This document shows, piece after piece, positions 32,118 to 41,369 of a stretch of DNA of 64,000 bases. Numbering within the stretch: position 1 is the stretch's first letter; each line of letters begins with the position of its first letter. The notes beneath the pieces are model-generated. The model made no database searches, had not been told where the DNA came from, and saw only the letters and a program-made list of their open reading frames with translations. The stretch covers positions 1-64,000 of the forward strand of contig NYYZ01000053.1 of the NCBI GenBank assembly GCA_002686945.1. The letters run 5' to 3'. The translations under genes and the position numbers were made by a program. Source of the DNA: Planctomycetota bacterium. GTDB lineage: Bacteria; Planctomycetota; UBA1135; GCA-002686595.

Positions 32118-33661
32118 GGATTTCGCAGCCCACCGATCTCAAGGCTGCCTGGCGAGTGGATATCTAGCTCGTGCAGTCTACGGCGTCGCTCCTCCAGGGA
32201 GGCTCCCACCCTGCCCTTGGGACCAAAATAATCCTCAAAACTGGCTGGCAGGCCTTCAGGGAGTTCCACCAGATCCGATCGCGCAGCACGCCAGCTGCGA
32301 CCAGTGACACGTTGCTCCAGGAAAATCCACCTGGCAGCGTTGGGTGGACGGCCAGGAATGCCCGTCAGGGCCCGCAGCAAGGCGGGCTTGGACCCCGCGT
32401 CCATCATGAACATGCTGTCGGTGACAAAGCCCTGCCCGCCCATCAAGACGCTGGTCAAGAGCACCGGCACCTCTCCCCCAAGACCACCGTGCGCTTGGTC
32501 CCAAGGAAAGAGCTCCCCTCGCTGACTTGGATCGGACCGGGGAGCATCCCCATCTACGCTACGCAAATAAGCCGCCATGGAGATCCCAGTCATGCCCACG
32601 GGTCCTGGAGGATCGCTGCCATGGATTTCCAACAATGTTGGCGCCAAGTCCACCAACCCCATCAAGCCTCCTGCTGCGCGGCCAGTTGGAACGCCGGCGG
32701 CCTTGCGGGGCCAAAGCACCAACGGCACAGCCACATCATGAGAAGACAGCCCTGAAGATGAATAGAAAACCCCCGCGTCTCCAAAAGACATGCCCATGGA
32801 TCCCGTCATGGCAATGGTGGTTTCGTCCGGGTCCATGCGCCTGCGTACATCTTGCACCATGGCTCCCAACAAGCCGTCAAGACTAGCCAAGGCCGTATCG
32901 TAGGCGCACAGTCCTTCACCATGGGTGCGGGGCGGGTCGGATTGGTTCTGGGAGGCCACTGAATGATACGAAGGCCAGCGAATTCCAGTGGGTGGAGTCC
33001 AATCGTCCTCGGCCCCGCGCAGGAATGCCTCGTCCATGGGCAGCTCCTTGTCGTTCCAGATGCGCATCAAGTCTCCCACATGCACCCAGGCAAACCACTT
33101 TGCTCCCCTTGGCAGGTGATCCAACCAATGCATCAAACGCTGGTGGGTCAATTCGATGCCATGGCCTTCCTCGATCGCACTAAGGGATGCCGATCCACCA
33201 AAGGGAATCACATCGTGGAAGCCGGTAGTAAGCCCGCGCAAGCTTCCCAGACGCGGATTGTCAAGAAACGCGGCGGTAGCCCAACCCTTGGCCAAGAACC
33301 GCCGAGACAGCCGGGGAAGGCGATCGGGCATTGCAGTGCTATAAACCGGCTGGATTACCGTGCCATCATCGAGCACCACCTCGGGTACCAAACTGAACAT
33401 GGACTCGCTGCCAGAGAGCAGAGATGCGTGAGACATGACCGGATCCCCGTCGTGGGCCCAGGCGTTGGTCATGAAAATCGCCTCGGGAGCCTCTGAGGAA
33501 AGCCAGGGGGTCGTGTCAAAGGGCGCTCCAAAGGCGCCCAGATGATCCCGACGCCAGCCGTCCACGGTGATCAGCAACACACCCTCTCCCAGGCGCTGGG
33601 CCTCCTGATGAGGAGAGCAGCTCAACAACAGCAGGCCAGGGATCAACACACGAAAGGTCAT
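32114..33661 (-). CDS. Sulfatase/alkaline phosphatase-fold lipoprotein lacking key catalytic residues
   Basis: The product has 515 residues from the ATG at 33659-33661, chosen because the lipobox LLSC (Cys15) follows. The metal-ligand segment LLITVDGWRRDHLGAFG (Asp34) and the fold-defining HASLLSG at 78-84 are present. The residue in the position of the sulfatase nucleophile is Pro74 (DPVMSH), and the downstream metal motif SDHG is replaced by GSMG in AMTGSMGMSFGD. Therefore it is probably not an active sulfatase or phosphatase. It is coupled to the GT4 gene downstream and follows the Bat operon by 43 bp. It may be a binding or structural relative. Confidence 0.75.
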   Translation of the reverse strand: MTFRVLIPGLLLLSCSPHQEAQRLGEGVLLITVDGWRRDHLGAFGAPFDTTPWLSSEAPEAIFMTNAWAHDGDPVMSHASLLSGSESMFSLVPEVVLDDGTVIQPVYSTAMPDRLPRLSRRFLAKGWATAAFLDNPRLGSLRGLTTGFHDVIPFGGSASLSAIEEGHGIELTHQRLMHWLDHLPRGAKWFAWVHVGDLMRIWNDKELPMDEAFLRGAEDDWTPPTGIRWPSYHSVASQNQSDPPRTHGEGLCAYDTALASLDGLLGAMVQDVRRRMDPDETTIAMTGSMGMSFGDAGVFYSSSGLSSHDVAVPLVLWPRKAAGVPTGRAAGGLMGLVDLAPTLLEIHGSDPPGPVGMTGISMAAYLRSVDGDAPRSDPSQRGELFPWDQAHGGLGGEVPVLLTSVLMGGQGFVTDSMFMMDAGSKPALLRALTGIPGRPPNAARWIFLEQRVTGRSWRAARSDLVELPEGLPASFEDYFGPKGRVGASLEERRRRLHELDIHSPGSLEIGGLRNP

Positions 33662-33704
33662 CGAGCCTAGGATCGCCCCCGGGGAGGCCCAGCACAAGCA
33701 ACAA

Positions 33705-34451
33705 TCAACGAGTCAGCCGGAATGTGGAATCTTCTGGCACCCAGTGGCGCTGACCATCGTCCCCGCGCAGCAGAATCCAACCGGGCCAGGAGTCGATGCG
33801 ATCATGCACACTTCCTGGGGCCAGATGGGCCTGACGAGAGGAATCAGGCCGGGGTTCGGCGCGAGCAAGAACACCGCCCGCCTCAATCACCATGTATGGG
33901 TCCCCAGAATTGTTCCAGTTACGGGCGAGCAAGGGACCGAGGAAGAGGGGCTGGAGCAGGGCAGCCAGCATGAGCAGCTGCGCCGCGCGTCGCCCCCCCC
34001 GCATGGCCTCCAGCACCGCCGTGAGGCTGAGGAGCAAGAGCCCCCCAAGACCAATCCACCCGGCCTCCGCGGGAGTCCATTCGGTCAGCATGAAGCCCAA
34101 GGCATCGAGCAGAGAACCAGAATCCAACCCAGCCATGCCCGCCTGTGCGCGAGTCAACTCCAAGTCATGCAGTAGGTCATCGTTGCGCGGATCGAGAGCC
34201 AGGGCCGCGCTGAACCAGGCGACAGATTCCTCCGTACGTCCCTCGCGATATGCAACAGTACCCAGGTTGGCACACAAGCGCGACCGCTCCAGAACAGGAG
34301 CCGGTTCATCCAGGGCTTCAAGCCAAAGGGTCTGGGACGAGACCAGATCCCCTTGACGATAGAGACTACTGGCCAGGTCCAATTCCACACCCTGAGGGGC
34401 TGCGGCACTTGCACCAAGGAGCACGGGGAAAAGGAACAGAGTAGAGAGCAT
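33705..34451 (-). CDS. batE: BatE-like TPR/SH3 membrane protein
   Basis: The product has 248 residues. It has an N-terminal signal or first helix (LSTLFLFPVLLGASAAA), a TPR pair (ANLGTVAYREGRTEESVAWFSAALALDP), two membrane helices near 130-175, and an SH3-like C-terminal domain (DRIDSWPGWILLRGDDGQRHWVPE). This order is that of BatE in Bacteroides and Leptospira aerotolerance operons. The ATG directly follows the TAA of the BatD gene without a gap. Confidence 0.82.
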   Translation of the reverse strand: MLSTLFLFPVLLGASAAAPQGVELDLASSLYRQGDLVSSQTLWLEALDEPAPVLERSRLCANLGTVAYREGRTEESVAWFSAALALDPRNDDLLHDLELTRAQAGMAGLDSGSLLDALGFMLTEWTPAEAGWIGLGGLLLLSLTAVLEAMRGGRRAAQLLMLAALLQPLFLGPLLARNWNNSGDPYMVIEAGGVLARAEPRPDSSRQAHLAPGSVHDRIDSWPGWILLRGDDGQRHWVPEDSTFRLTR

Positions 34452-36155
34452 TTAGATCCCTGCCCCGCGGGCAACCCGCTCAATCATGGCCTTGTCCAGA
34501 GGTGCGTTGTCGCCCCCGTGAATCGCTGCGTCGAGGGACGCGAGCAAAATTTCGAGTTCTTGCCCTCCCGCAGAACTCAAGAGGCCTGGAGCGCGACCGA
34601 TCCAGGACTGGTCGCTCTGACCCGAGCAGGCGCCGAGAAAAGTCGCCAGAGCCTGGCGCTGGTCGGCCGCATTTTCAGCCCTGCCAAGGGCGCGAGACAA
34701 ATGCCGCGGCGCAGCCCGACGACGACGGGCAGCAAGGCCTCCGGGATCTCCCCGGCGACGCACAAACATGCGCCCCGCAAGCCATGCCAGGGGCAGCAAG
34801 AAGTAGCCGACCAGAAGGTTCGATCCCGAAGGACCCTCAGGATCAGGCCCTGTGCGTGCATGCGGATCGATGCCCAGGACATCCGGAGCGTCAAGCACTG
34901 GTCCACCAAGGGCAGGATCAAGGCCACCTTCCACCGCTCGCACGCGAATCGGAACCGGCTCGCTCTCCAGCATCTCGTAGGCCTTGGACATCGGATTGAA
35001 GACCCACAGGGGAATCGCCGGAATGGCCTCCAGATTGGCGTCCACTGGAACCAACTCCCAGGTCGCCTTGCGCTCCAAGACTCCAGGAATGTCCTCTACC
35101 CCAAGAATCCGAAACCCTCGGAAAGCGTCCAGCCGGGAGAGGTCCGGCAGATCAAAGAACTCCAGGTTGCCATCCCCCTGCCAACGCATGGTCAAGTGAA
35201 TCGAAGCGCCCTGGTCCACGTCTCGAGTGTCGGTTTCCCGGTCCACGCTCAGGGAACCAACTGCTCCGGTCCAAGCGAATGGGCGCCCCTCTTCAGGAAC
35301 ACGCAGCACCTGCACATCAAACTGCGGCAGGACGGCGTAAAAGTCCCGGGTCTTGCGTCGGCCAAAGGGACCGGCGTTGCCCACCAACTCGCCGAATTCA
35401 AAGATCCCCTGGGCAAAGTCCAAGACGCCCGGACGGGTGGGCAAGAAACGCCGCTTGAGTTCCACTACATGAAAGACCCCATTGTCCCGGTTCTCCTCGA
35501 TTGGGCCGACCACATCCACCCGACCGGATCGGTTGAGACCAATTGTGACCACCTTACGTCCCACGTTTTCTTGACCAGTGTTCAACTCCAGGGTTCCTGG
35601 CAAGCGGCCCCACCAGGGCAAGACCATGCCGGCCGAGGCCACCTGCAGATTTGCATCCCAGCCCGCACGCAGATGCACGCTGAACGGCTGGCCCTCATAT
35701 ACCCTCTCCGGCACTTCGGATACTTCCAGAAAACCCATGTCAGCTCCCTGGATGTCACACACCACCGTCAATGAGGCGGGCAGCACCTGCCCCAAATGGC
35801 CGCGTCCGTTGGACACCACGCGCACACTCGGCAACTCGAACTTGCCTTCGCGCAGAGTCTCTACCTGCAGAGTCCAACTCAGAGTGATGCGCCGGACCTG
35901 CCTTCCGGCCACTCGATGGGTGAACTCGGAATACATGGGCGAGGCGGGTTGAGAAATACGCAAGCCGTCCACCGGGGGCAAAGATTCCAGAGTGGCAGCC
36001 GGGTCACCCTCTGCAGTTATCACCAGTTGGACATTGGCGCCAAGTTTAGCCACCCCGGTGGAAAGCTGGGCACGCACGCGAACGGGGCGCTGAGGCGCAG
36101 CTGTGGCGCTGGCAATCAAGACCAGGCTGATCAGAGCCATGGCGATACGAACCAA
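34452..36155 (-). CDS. batD: BatD-like oxygen tolerance protein
   Basis: The product has 567 residues from a TTG at 36153-36155. This start has AAGGG upstream and gives a proper signal peptide (MVRIAMALISLVLIASATA). An ATG at 36240-36242 would add a non-signal-like extension, and an ATG at 36138-36140 would lack the basic residue. The mature part is a series of beta-sandwich repeats (VRVRAQLSTGVAKLGANVQL, VYEGQPFSVHLRAG) with a late membrane helix (LLVGYFLLPLAWLAGRMF) and a basic cytoplasmic end. BatD proteins work with BatA/B and MoxR in envelope stress and aerotolerance. Confidence 0.82.
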   Translation of the reverse strand: MVRIAMALISLVLIASATAAPQRPVRVRAQLSTGVAKLGANVQLVITAEGDPAATLESLPPVDGLRISQPASPMYSEFTHRVAGRQVRRITLSWTLQVETLREGKFELPSVRVVSNGRGHLGQVLPASLTVVCDIQGADMGFLEVSEVPERVYEGQPFSVHLRAGWDANLQVASAGMVLPWWGRLPGTLELNTGQENVGRKVVTIGLNRSGRVDVVGPIEENRDNGVFHVVELKRRFLPTRPGVLDFAQGIFEFGELVGNAGPFGRRKTRDFYAVLPQFDVQVLRVPEEGRPFAWTGAVGSLSVDRETDTRDVDQGASIHLTMRWQGDGNLEFFDLPDLSRLDAFRGFRILGVEDIPGVLERKATWELVPVDANLEAIPAIPLWVFNPMSKAYEMLESEPVPIRVRAVEGGLDPALGGPVLDAPDVLGIDPHARTGPDPEGPSGSNLLVGYFLLPLAWLAGRMFVRRRGDPGGLAARRRRAAPRHLSRALGRAENAADQRQALATFLGACSGQSDQSWIGRAPGLLSSAGGQELEILLASLDAAIHGGDNAPLDKAMIERVARGAGI

Positions 36156-36285
36156 ATGCGCCCTTGGGGGGCACTTGCCGCCTGAGCTCCACTGACCTTG
36201 CTGGAGGCTCCCTTGTTTGAGGTGAATACTGGTCAACTGCATGGTCTCTGGAGAAAGTCTTGTTCGTCTGTGCGGAAAGTGGAAG

Positions 36286-37497
36286 CTACCAGTCCTTGTC
36301 GGTGGATCGGGCGCGCAGGCGTGCGAGTCGTTCACGCAGCTCCTCACCTTTCTCGTTATGTCGTCGAAGCTGATCGAGCAGGCGTTGTTGTTCTTCCTTG
36401 GTCAACAGCCGCTCTTCCGGTTCAGCCTGTTCTTCGCCGTCTCCCTCTTCGGGCTGCTGCTCGGGATCATCGGAGTCCTCCTCATTCTCCTGGGGGTCAC
36501 CCTCGCCTTCGGGATCCCCCTCGCTCTCCTTTTGCTGGTCGGACTCCTGGGGTTCGTCCTCGGAGTTCTCAGAACCCTCATCCGAAGAGTCATTTGAGTC
36601 TTCGGCTTCGCTGTCCTGGGATTGATCGTCAGAACGCTCCTGGCCATCCTCCTGTCTGCGCTCTGCTTCAATTTCGTCCAACCTATGAAGGCGCTTTTGA
36701 ATCAACTCCACATTGGCCCGCGTAGCCTCGTTGCGCCAGTCCACTCGCAAGCGCTCCACCAGATGTTCACGGGCTGCGAGGTAGGATTCTCGGGCCAGGG
36801 AAAGAGGATCCGGAGGTTCCTCTTCGCCCGTACCTTGGGTTGATGCGGGCGGCACGGTGAAATTCGGCGCCATGGGGTTGTTGGATTTTCCCTGAACCTC
36901 GGGAATCTGTTCGAAGTGCTTTTCTGCCAGCTCCAGGTCCAAGAGGCCCAGCCCGTCACAAGCAGCAAGGGATCCGCGCCCAGTGGCCAGGGCACGAGCC
37001 GCCTGCCAGGCCTCTTCCGCTGCTTCCAAGGCCCCGCGCTTGTGATGAGCAAGGCCCTCCAGATTCCGTGCCGCCGACTGCTGGACCCGAGAGCGCCCGG
37101 AATCAACCCAACCGGCCAGGGGACTCGACTCCCGGAAGAACAAGCGCTCGCTGAGCCCCCGGGTTCTGGTCTGCCAGGACCGACGCCTGAGACTTGCCTT
37201 GTTCTCCTGGGCCAAACGCTTTGCAAGGGCCGCAGCCTCCAGATTCCGGCCGTCTTCGAAAGCGGCGCAGGCCTCATCAAAGCCGTCAAGATAGGGGCCT
37301 TCCCATGACAGGGTGATCTCCTGGACAGGTTCAGCGGGGCCTGTGTCGATGGGCACCGGTTGTTCCACTTGCTGATCCTCAACGGCCTGAACTTGAACAG
37401 CCTCATCCTGACCCCAAACCAAGGGAGCAAGAGCCAGACAGGCCAACAAGCAGGCCGTGTCCCTGATACCCATGGGCTTGCAACGACTCACTCTCAT
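36286..37497 (-). CDS. batC: BatC-like periplasmic protein with highly acidic segment
   Basis: The product has 403 residues from the ATG overlapping the BatB stop (ATGA). A signal peptide is clear (CLLACLALAPLVWG). Residues 75-275 are helical with TPR-like pieces (LEGLAHHKRGALEAAEEAWQ). Residues 283-362 are almost only Glu, Asp, Ser, Gln, Pro and Gly, with one Arg and one Lys. The end (KEEQQRLLDQLRRHNEKGEE) is helical and basic. BatC in known operons is a TPR protein with a charged region, so position and features agree. Confidence 0.75.
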   Translation of the reverse strand: MRVSRCKPMGIRDTACLLACLALAPLVWGQDEAVQVQAVEDQQVEQPVPIDTGPAEPVQEITLSWEGPYLDGFDEACAAFEDGRNLEAAALAKRLAQENKASLRRRSWQTRTRGLSERLFFRESSPLAGWVDSGRSRVQQSAARNLEGLAHHKRGALEAAEEAWQAARALATGRGSLAACDGLGLLDLELAEKHFEQIPEVQGKSNNPMAPNFTVPPASTQGTGEEEPPDPLSLARESYLAAREHLVERLRVDWRNEATRANVELIQKRLHRLDEIEAERRQEDGQERSDDQSQDSEAEDSNDSSDEGSENSEDEPQESDQQKESEGDPEGEGDPQENEEDSDDPEQQPEEGDGEEQAEPEERLLTKEEQQRLLDQLRRHNEKGEELRERLARLRARSTDKDW

Positions 37498-38519
37498 TGG
37501 AGCACCCCTTCTGTCCTGGACCGGCGCTCGTTCAACAACATGGACACAGCCATGCACGCGATTGTCAGTACCAGAGGCCACTGAAAACGATCATGGGGTA
37601 CGCGCTCCATGCCCTGATCGTAGACTTGTCCCTCAAGGGTGGAAATCCCCTCGCGGTACAATCGCTCAAGACCCAGTACAGCGCCCTCGACCCCCACATA
37701 CCTGCCTCCGGTAACCCGGGCTACCTCCTCCAAGCTCTCCGATGCCAGACGGGAGACCACTTCCTTGCCATCGGGGCCACGCACCCAGCCACCGTTGGGC
37801 ATGGGAATCTTGCCCCCGGCATGCGTGCCGACCCCGAGCACATGCACAGCAATCCCGCGCCGCGCCGCCTCTACCGCAACCTCAAAGCCCCGACCTCCAT
37901 GGTCTTCCCCATCGGTAATCAACACGATGGCTTCACTGGCTCCGGTGCGACCATCAAAGAGGTCCAGGGCATCGCTCAAGGCCGCCGCCAGGTCTGTGCC
38001 CCCCAGGGCATGATCTGCGGGATCCACACCGTCCAGGAACCAACCCAGAGTACGCAGGTCCCGGGTCAAGGGCGCAATGCGGCGAGCTTCGCCAGAGAAA
38101 GAAATCAATGCCACTCGATCCCCTGCAAGTCTTGGAAAAACCGATTTGATCTGGCGCTTGGCTTCGTCCAACCGACTCAGGCCCAGGTCCTCCACCAGCA
38201 TGGACTTGCTCGCATCCAAACAGAACACCAGGTCCACCCCCTGACGTTGAATCTCGCGCAGGGTGAAGCCACGCACGGGGCCCGAAAGAGAAAGACCCCC
38301 AAGAAGCAATGCCAAGACCGCGCAGTACAGGCGCACCCGCGCCGCCAGTAAAGAACGATCTCCAAAGAACGCCGCCGCGCGCTGGGGGTCCACCATCAAG
38401 AGAACATCGGCCTGAGTACGCACATAAGCCGCCCGCCCCAGCAACAACAACAGGGGCGCCAGACCGATCCAAGCCAGATCCAGGGGACGCAATATCTCGA
38501 AACCAAGCAACGAGATCAT
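37494..38519 (-). CDS. batB: BatB-like VWA-domain membrane protein
   Basis: The product has 341 residues from the ATG overlapping the BatA stop. Two membrane helices precede the von Willebrand A domain. The MIDAS residues are Asp102, Ser104 and Ser106 (DASKS), Thr in LGGTDLAAAL, and Asp in LITDGEDHGG. A C-terminal helix (WPLVLTIACMAVSMLL) closes it. VWA domains bind ligands through a metal ion; in this operon BatA and BatB are thought to form a membrane complex remodelled by MoxR. Confidence 0.9.
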   Translation of the reverse strand: MISLLGFEILRPLDLAWIGLAPLLLLLGRAAYVRTQADVLLMVDPQRAAAFFGDRSLLAARVRLYCAVLALLLGGLSLSGPVRGFTLREIQRQGVDLVFCLDASKSMLVEDLGLSRLDEAKRQIKSVFPRLAGDRVALISFSGEARRIAPLTRDLRTLGWFLDGVDPADHALGGTDLAAALSDALDLFDGRTGASEAIVLITDGEDHGGRGFEVAVEAARRGIAVHVLGVGTHAGGKIPMPNGGWVRGPDGKEVVSRLASESLEEVARVTGGRYVGVEGAVLGLERLYREGISTLEGQVYDQGMERVPHDRFQWPLVLTIACMAVSMLLNERRSRTEGVLQ

Positions 38520-39568
38520 GGAGTCCTCCTGGCCCAGGAGTGGCGTGAAAACTGAGCGCAGCTGAACAACAACATGGCTGCCAGAATCCAAGAGCGATAG
38601 AGGTCAAAGTGCTCAGCCTGGGCCTGCTCGATGCGCGGAGTGCGTTCTAGCCGTTCGATCTCTGCATAGGCCTCTTCCAACTCGGCCTCGTCCTGGGCAT
38701 GAAAGAAACGAGCGCCCGTGACCTTGGCCAAGGCGGGCAGGAGTTTGACGCGCACAGGAGTATTGACCCGTCGCCGGGTCAGAGGGTCATAGCGAGTCAC
38801 CACTCGTGGCCCTGCAAATACCGCATAGATGCGCACGCCCTTTTCCATCGCCAGCCGCGCGGAATCCAGAGGATCGATCAGACCGGTGGTGTCTTCCCCG
38901 TCGGTCAGGATCACCACCACCTTGGACTTGGCTTCGCTCAATTCCAGCAACCGCACAGCCTCGGAGACCGCAAGACCGATGCTGGTGCCGTCCAGGTCCC
39001 GGCGCTGCTCCACATCCAAGTCCTTCAGAACTCCCGAAATGGCTCCTGCGTCCAAGGTAAACGGACACAGCAACTCGGTGAACATGGCAAAGCCGACCAG
39101 GCAGACATTGTCCGCAGCCCCTTCCCGGTCAGTCATACGCCGCACGGCGAAGTCCCCCACCGCTCGCTTGGCAATATCGAAGCGCCGTTCGCCTGAGCCC
39201 TCTTGGCCCTGTTCCATGGAAGTGGAACGATCCAGCAGAAGCACGATATCCACCCCTTCATTTTCGCTGGTCAGATAGATCTCCCCCTCAAGGGGCCTCG
39301 CCAGCGCAAAAAGCGCACAGGCCAAAGCCGCCACTTCGAAAGCCAGAGGCAACCAGGAAAAACGCACACGCCAGGTGCTGGGCAACTCATGAGCGATCAT
39401 TGGAGCCCGAGCGGGAATCGCACGACGACGTTCCCTTGTAAGCCAGGCCACCAGGGGTAGACCCAGGAGCAGAGGAAGGAACCAGGGATCCGCCAGGGAC
39501 ACTCCAAGAAACTCCACTTGACCTTGCGCCAGGGTTCGGGTGGGCTCTTGGATCAAGATGCCGATCAT
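38516..39568 (-). CDS. batA: BatA-like VWA-domain membrane protein
   Basis: The product has 350 residues. Two hydrophobic segments at about 28-43 and 72-90 lead to a VWA domain with a MIDAS at Asp113, Ser115 and Ser117 (DRSTS), LDGTSIGLAV, and VILTDGEDTTG. A final helix (SWILAAMLLFSCAQF) follows. The start overlaps the stop of the upstream gene as ATGA and the stop overlaps BatB. All MIDAS residues are intact. Confidence 0.9.
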   Translation of the reverse strand: MIGILIQEPTRTLAQGQVEFLGVSLADPWFLPLLLGLPLVAWLTRERRRAIPARAPMIAHELPSTWRVRFSWLPLAFEVAALACALFALARPLEGEIYLTSENEGVDIVLLLDRSTSMEQGQEGSGERRFDIAKRAVGDFAVRRMTDREGAADNVCLVGFAMFTELLCPFTLDAGAISGVLKDLDVEQRRDLDGTSIGLAVSEAVRLLELSEAKSKVVVILTDGEDTTGLIDPLDSARLAMEKGVRIYAVFAGPRVVTRYDPLTRRRVNTPVRVKLLPALAKVTGARFFHAQDEAELEEAYAEIERLERTPRIEQAQAEHFDLYRSWILAAMLLFSCAQFSRHSWARRTP

Positions 39569-40404
39569 GCCACGGCCTCCGTCGTTTGAGTCCTGGCCAG
39601 GAGCGCTTCGACTCGCTCAAGGGCATCACTCAGGGCCATCTTGGAGGGCTGCACCTGAGCAAATTCTATGGTGTCGGCCCAGGCCAAGAGTTGCTGGGCA
39701 TCATCAATGACAACCTGGTCAATCCCACCACGTGCGCGCACATCTTGAATCCAGTCCTCATCGATCATGCCTTGGCGCGACACGCATTGTTCTGTGTCGA
39801 TGGATTCACGGATGCGTCCGGAGAGAGCCGCAGCAAAATCGCCAGAATCGGCGCTGCCCGCAAGCAGCGCTGCCAGATCCACCGGAGGCACCGGGTTGAT
39901 TGCCTGAGGCTCAGCCCGCCCTCGGCGCAGAAAGTAGGCTCCGGCCAGTATCAGGGGCAGCAGAGCCAGATACCACATGCCCGCAACAGAGGAGGTCGCT
40001 TCGGTCGGGGGTGCCATGGGTCCACCCAGGGGACGAGGTGCATCTTCAGCGGGTCCCAGATCACCGATCACCTCCAGGTTCCCAGCCAGAGTCGTTAGTT
40101 TCAGACCGCTGGAGAGCGAAACCTCAAGCTGGGGCAAGGCTCGGTCCCCTCCTTCAAGAGAAAAGAGAGACCATTGGATGCGAGTACTGGCCCGCTCCCC
40201 ATCCCGAACCCGGGCCACCTGAGGGCCACTGAGCAGGACCCAGGTGTCATCCGAAGGCTGAGCGAGGCTCTCCAGATCAACAGCCTCGTCAACATCATGC
40301 TCCACAACCAGGGTCCAGGTAACGGGCTGACCCACCTGCACCTGGACGGGATCCGCATGCATGGTGGCCTGTTGCAGACACAGGGTGAGAATCAGCAAGC
40401 TCAC
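39565..40404 (-). CDS. Bat-operon membrane protein (DUF4381/BatD-like)
   Basis: The product has 279 residues with a GTG start at 40402-40404 that overlaps the DUF58 stop. A beta domain (VQVQVGQPVTWTLVVEHDV) is followed by one membrane helix (MWYLALLPLILAGAYFL) and a helical cytoplasmic part rich in Asp and Gln. Its position between DUF58 and BatA is where a short DUF4381-type protein usually lies. It may link the VWA proteins to MoxR. No catalytic residues are seen. Confidence 0.65.
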   Translation of the reverse strand: MSLLILTLCLQQATMHADPVQVQVGQPVTWTLVVEHDVDEAVDLESLAQPSDDTWVLLSGPQVARVRDGERASTRIQWSLFSLEGGDRALPQLEVSLSSGLKLTTLAGNLEVIGDLGPAEDAPRPLGGPMAPPTEATSSVAGMWYLALLPLILAGAYFLRRGRAEPQAINPVPPVDLAALLAGSADSGDFAAALSGRIRESIDTEQCVSRQGMIDEDWIQDVRARGGIDQVVIDDAQQLLAWADTIEFAQVQPSKMALSDALERVEALLARTQTTEAVA

Positions 40405-41348
40405 TTTGCTCGCCCCGCCCGCGCCATGCGCAATCGGAAGAAACGCAAGATCGGCGCGGCCAGATCTTCGTCCAAGGAAATGTCGATGCGCGAAGCCCGG
40501 GATTCCCGCAGAGCTCCATGAATCTCAGCTTTGCGTTGCTCGGCAGCCTGCTGCCAGCCTTCGCGCACACCCTTGTCCGCGGCATCGATCCAGTTCCAAT
40601 CTCCCCCATTGAGATCCTCGATGGCAAAGCGGCCCACCTTTGGGAGGCGCACCTCGAAGGGATCCACCAAACGTACACCGATCACATCATGGCGCGCTGC
40701 CAGCGCACGCATGACCTGCACCCAACCGCGCCCACCAGCGTCAGCGAAATCCGAAAAAATCAAAACCAACGAACGACGGCGCAATGCGCGCAGAGATCCC
40801 TCAAGAACGCGCTTCAGATCCCCCGGCACATCGAAGGGCTGAGCCACCATCACCTCACGAATCAGACGCTGGATGTGGCGCGTAGATTTGCGCGGGTCCA
40901 AGTGCAGCCCGGGCTCGGGACCGTAGAGCGTCAAGCCCACCCGATCCTGGTTGCGCGCGGCCACCTTGGCAAAGAGCCCCACCAGCTGAGCCGCCGCTTC
41001 ACGCTTGGACCATCGGCGCGTTCCAAAGCCCATGCCGAGGCCTTGATCCACAAGGCAATGCACGCTGAGTTCACGCTCTTCGCGGTAACTCTTGATATGC
41101 GGCTTGCCTGTGCGCGCAGTCACATTCCAATCGATCCCGCGCACATCATCCCCGGGCACATAGGGCCTCACCTCTTCGAACTCGATGCCCTGCCCACGAA
41201 AAACACTGCGATACCCGCCAGTCAGCGCAGTGTTTACCAGACGATGAGTGCGCAACTGAAGTTTACGAACCCGAGCTGCAAACTCCGGCGCCAAACTGCC
41301 CTCGTGGGCAAACTTGGGGCTTTTCGATGTGGACTTTGTGACAGGCAC
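40401..41348 (-). CDS. DUF58 domain protein
   Basis: The product has 315 residues with a GTG start at 41346-41348. The DUF58 signature is GIEFEEVRPYVPGDDVRGIDWNVTARTGKPHIKSY (read across residues 54-88). A VWA-like half follows (SLVLIFSDFAD). DUF58 genes are almost always next to moxR, as here (21 bp), and are thought to act in complex assembly. There is no membrane helix, so it is cytoplasmic. Confidence 0.92.
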   Translation of the reverse strand: MPVTKSTSKSPKFAHEGSLAPEFAARVRKLQLRTHRLVNTALTGGYRSVFRGQGIEFEEVRPYVPGDDVRGIDWNVTARTGKPHIKSYREERELSVHCLVDQGLGMGFGTRRWSKREAAAQLVGLFAKVAARNQDRVGLTLYGPEPGLHLDPRKSTRHIQRLIREVMVAQPFDVPGDLKRVLEGSLRALRRRSLVLIFSDFADAGGRGWVQVMRALAARHDVIGVRLVDPFEVRLPKVGRFAIEDLNGGDWNWIDAADKGVREGWQQAAEQRKAEIHGALRESRASRIDISLDEDLAAPILRFFRLRMARAGRAK

Positions 41349-41369
41349 AATTGAAGGGGCGAGCAGAGT

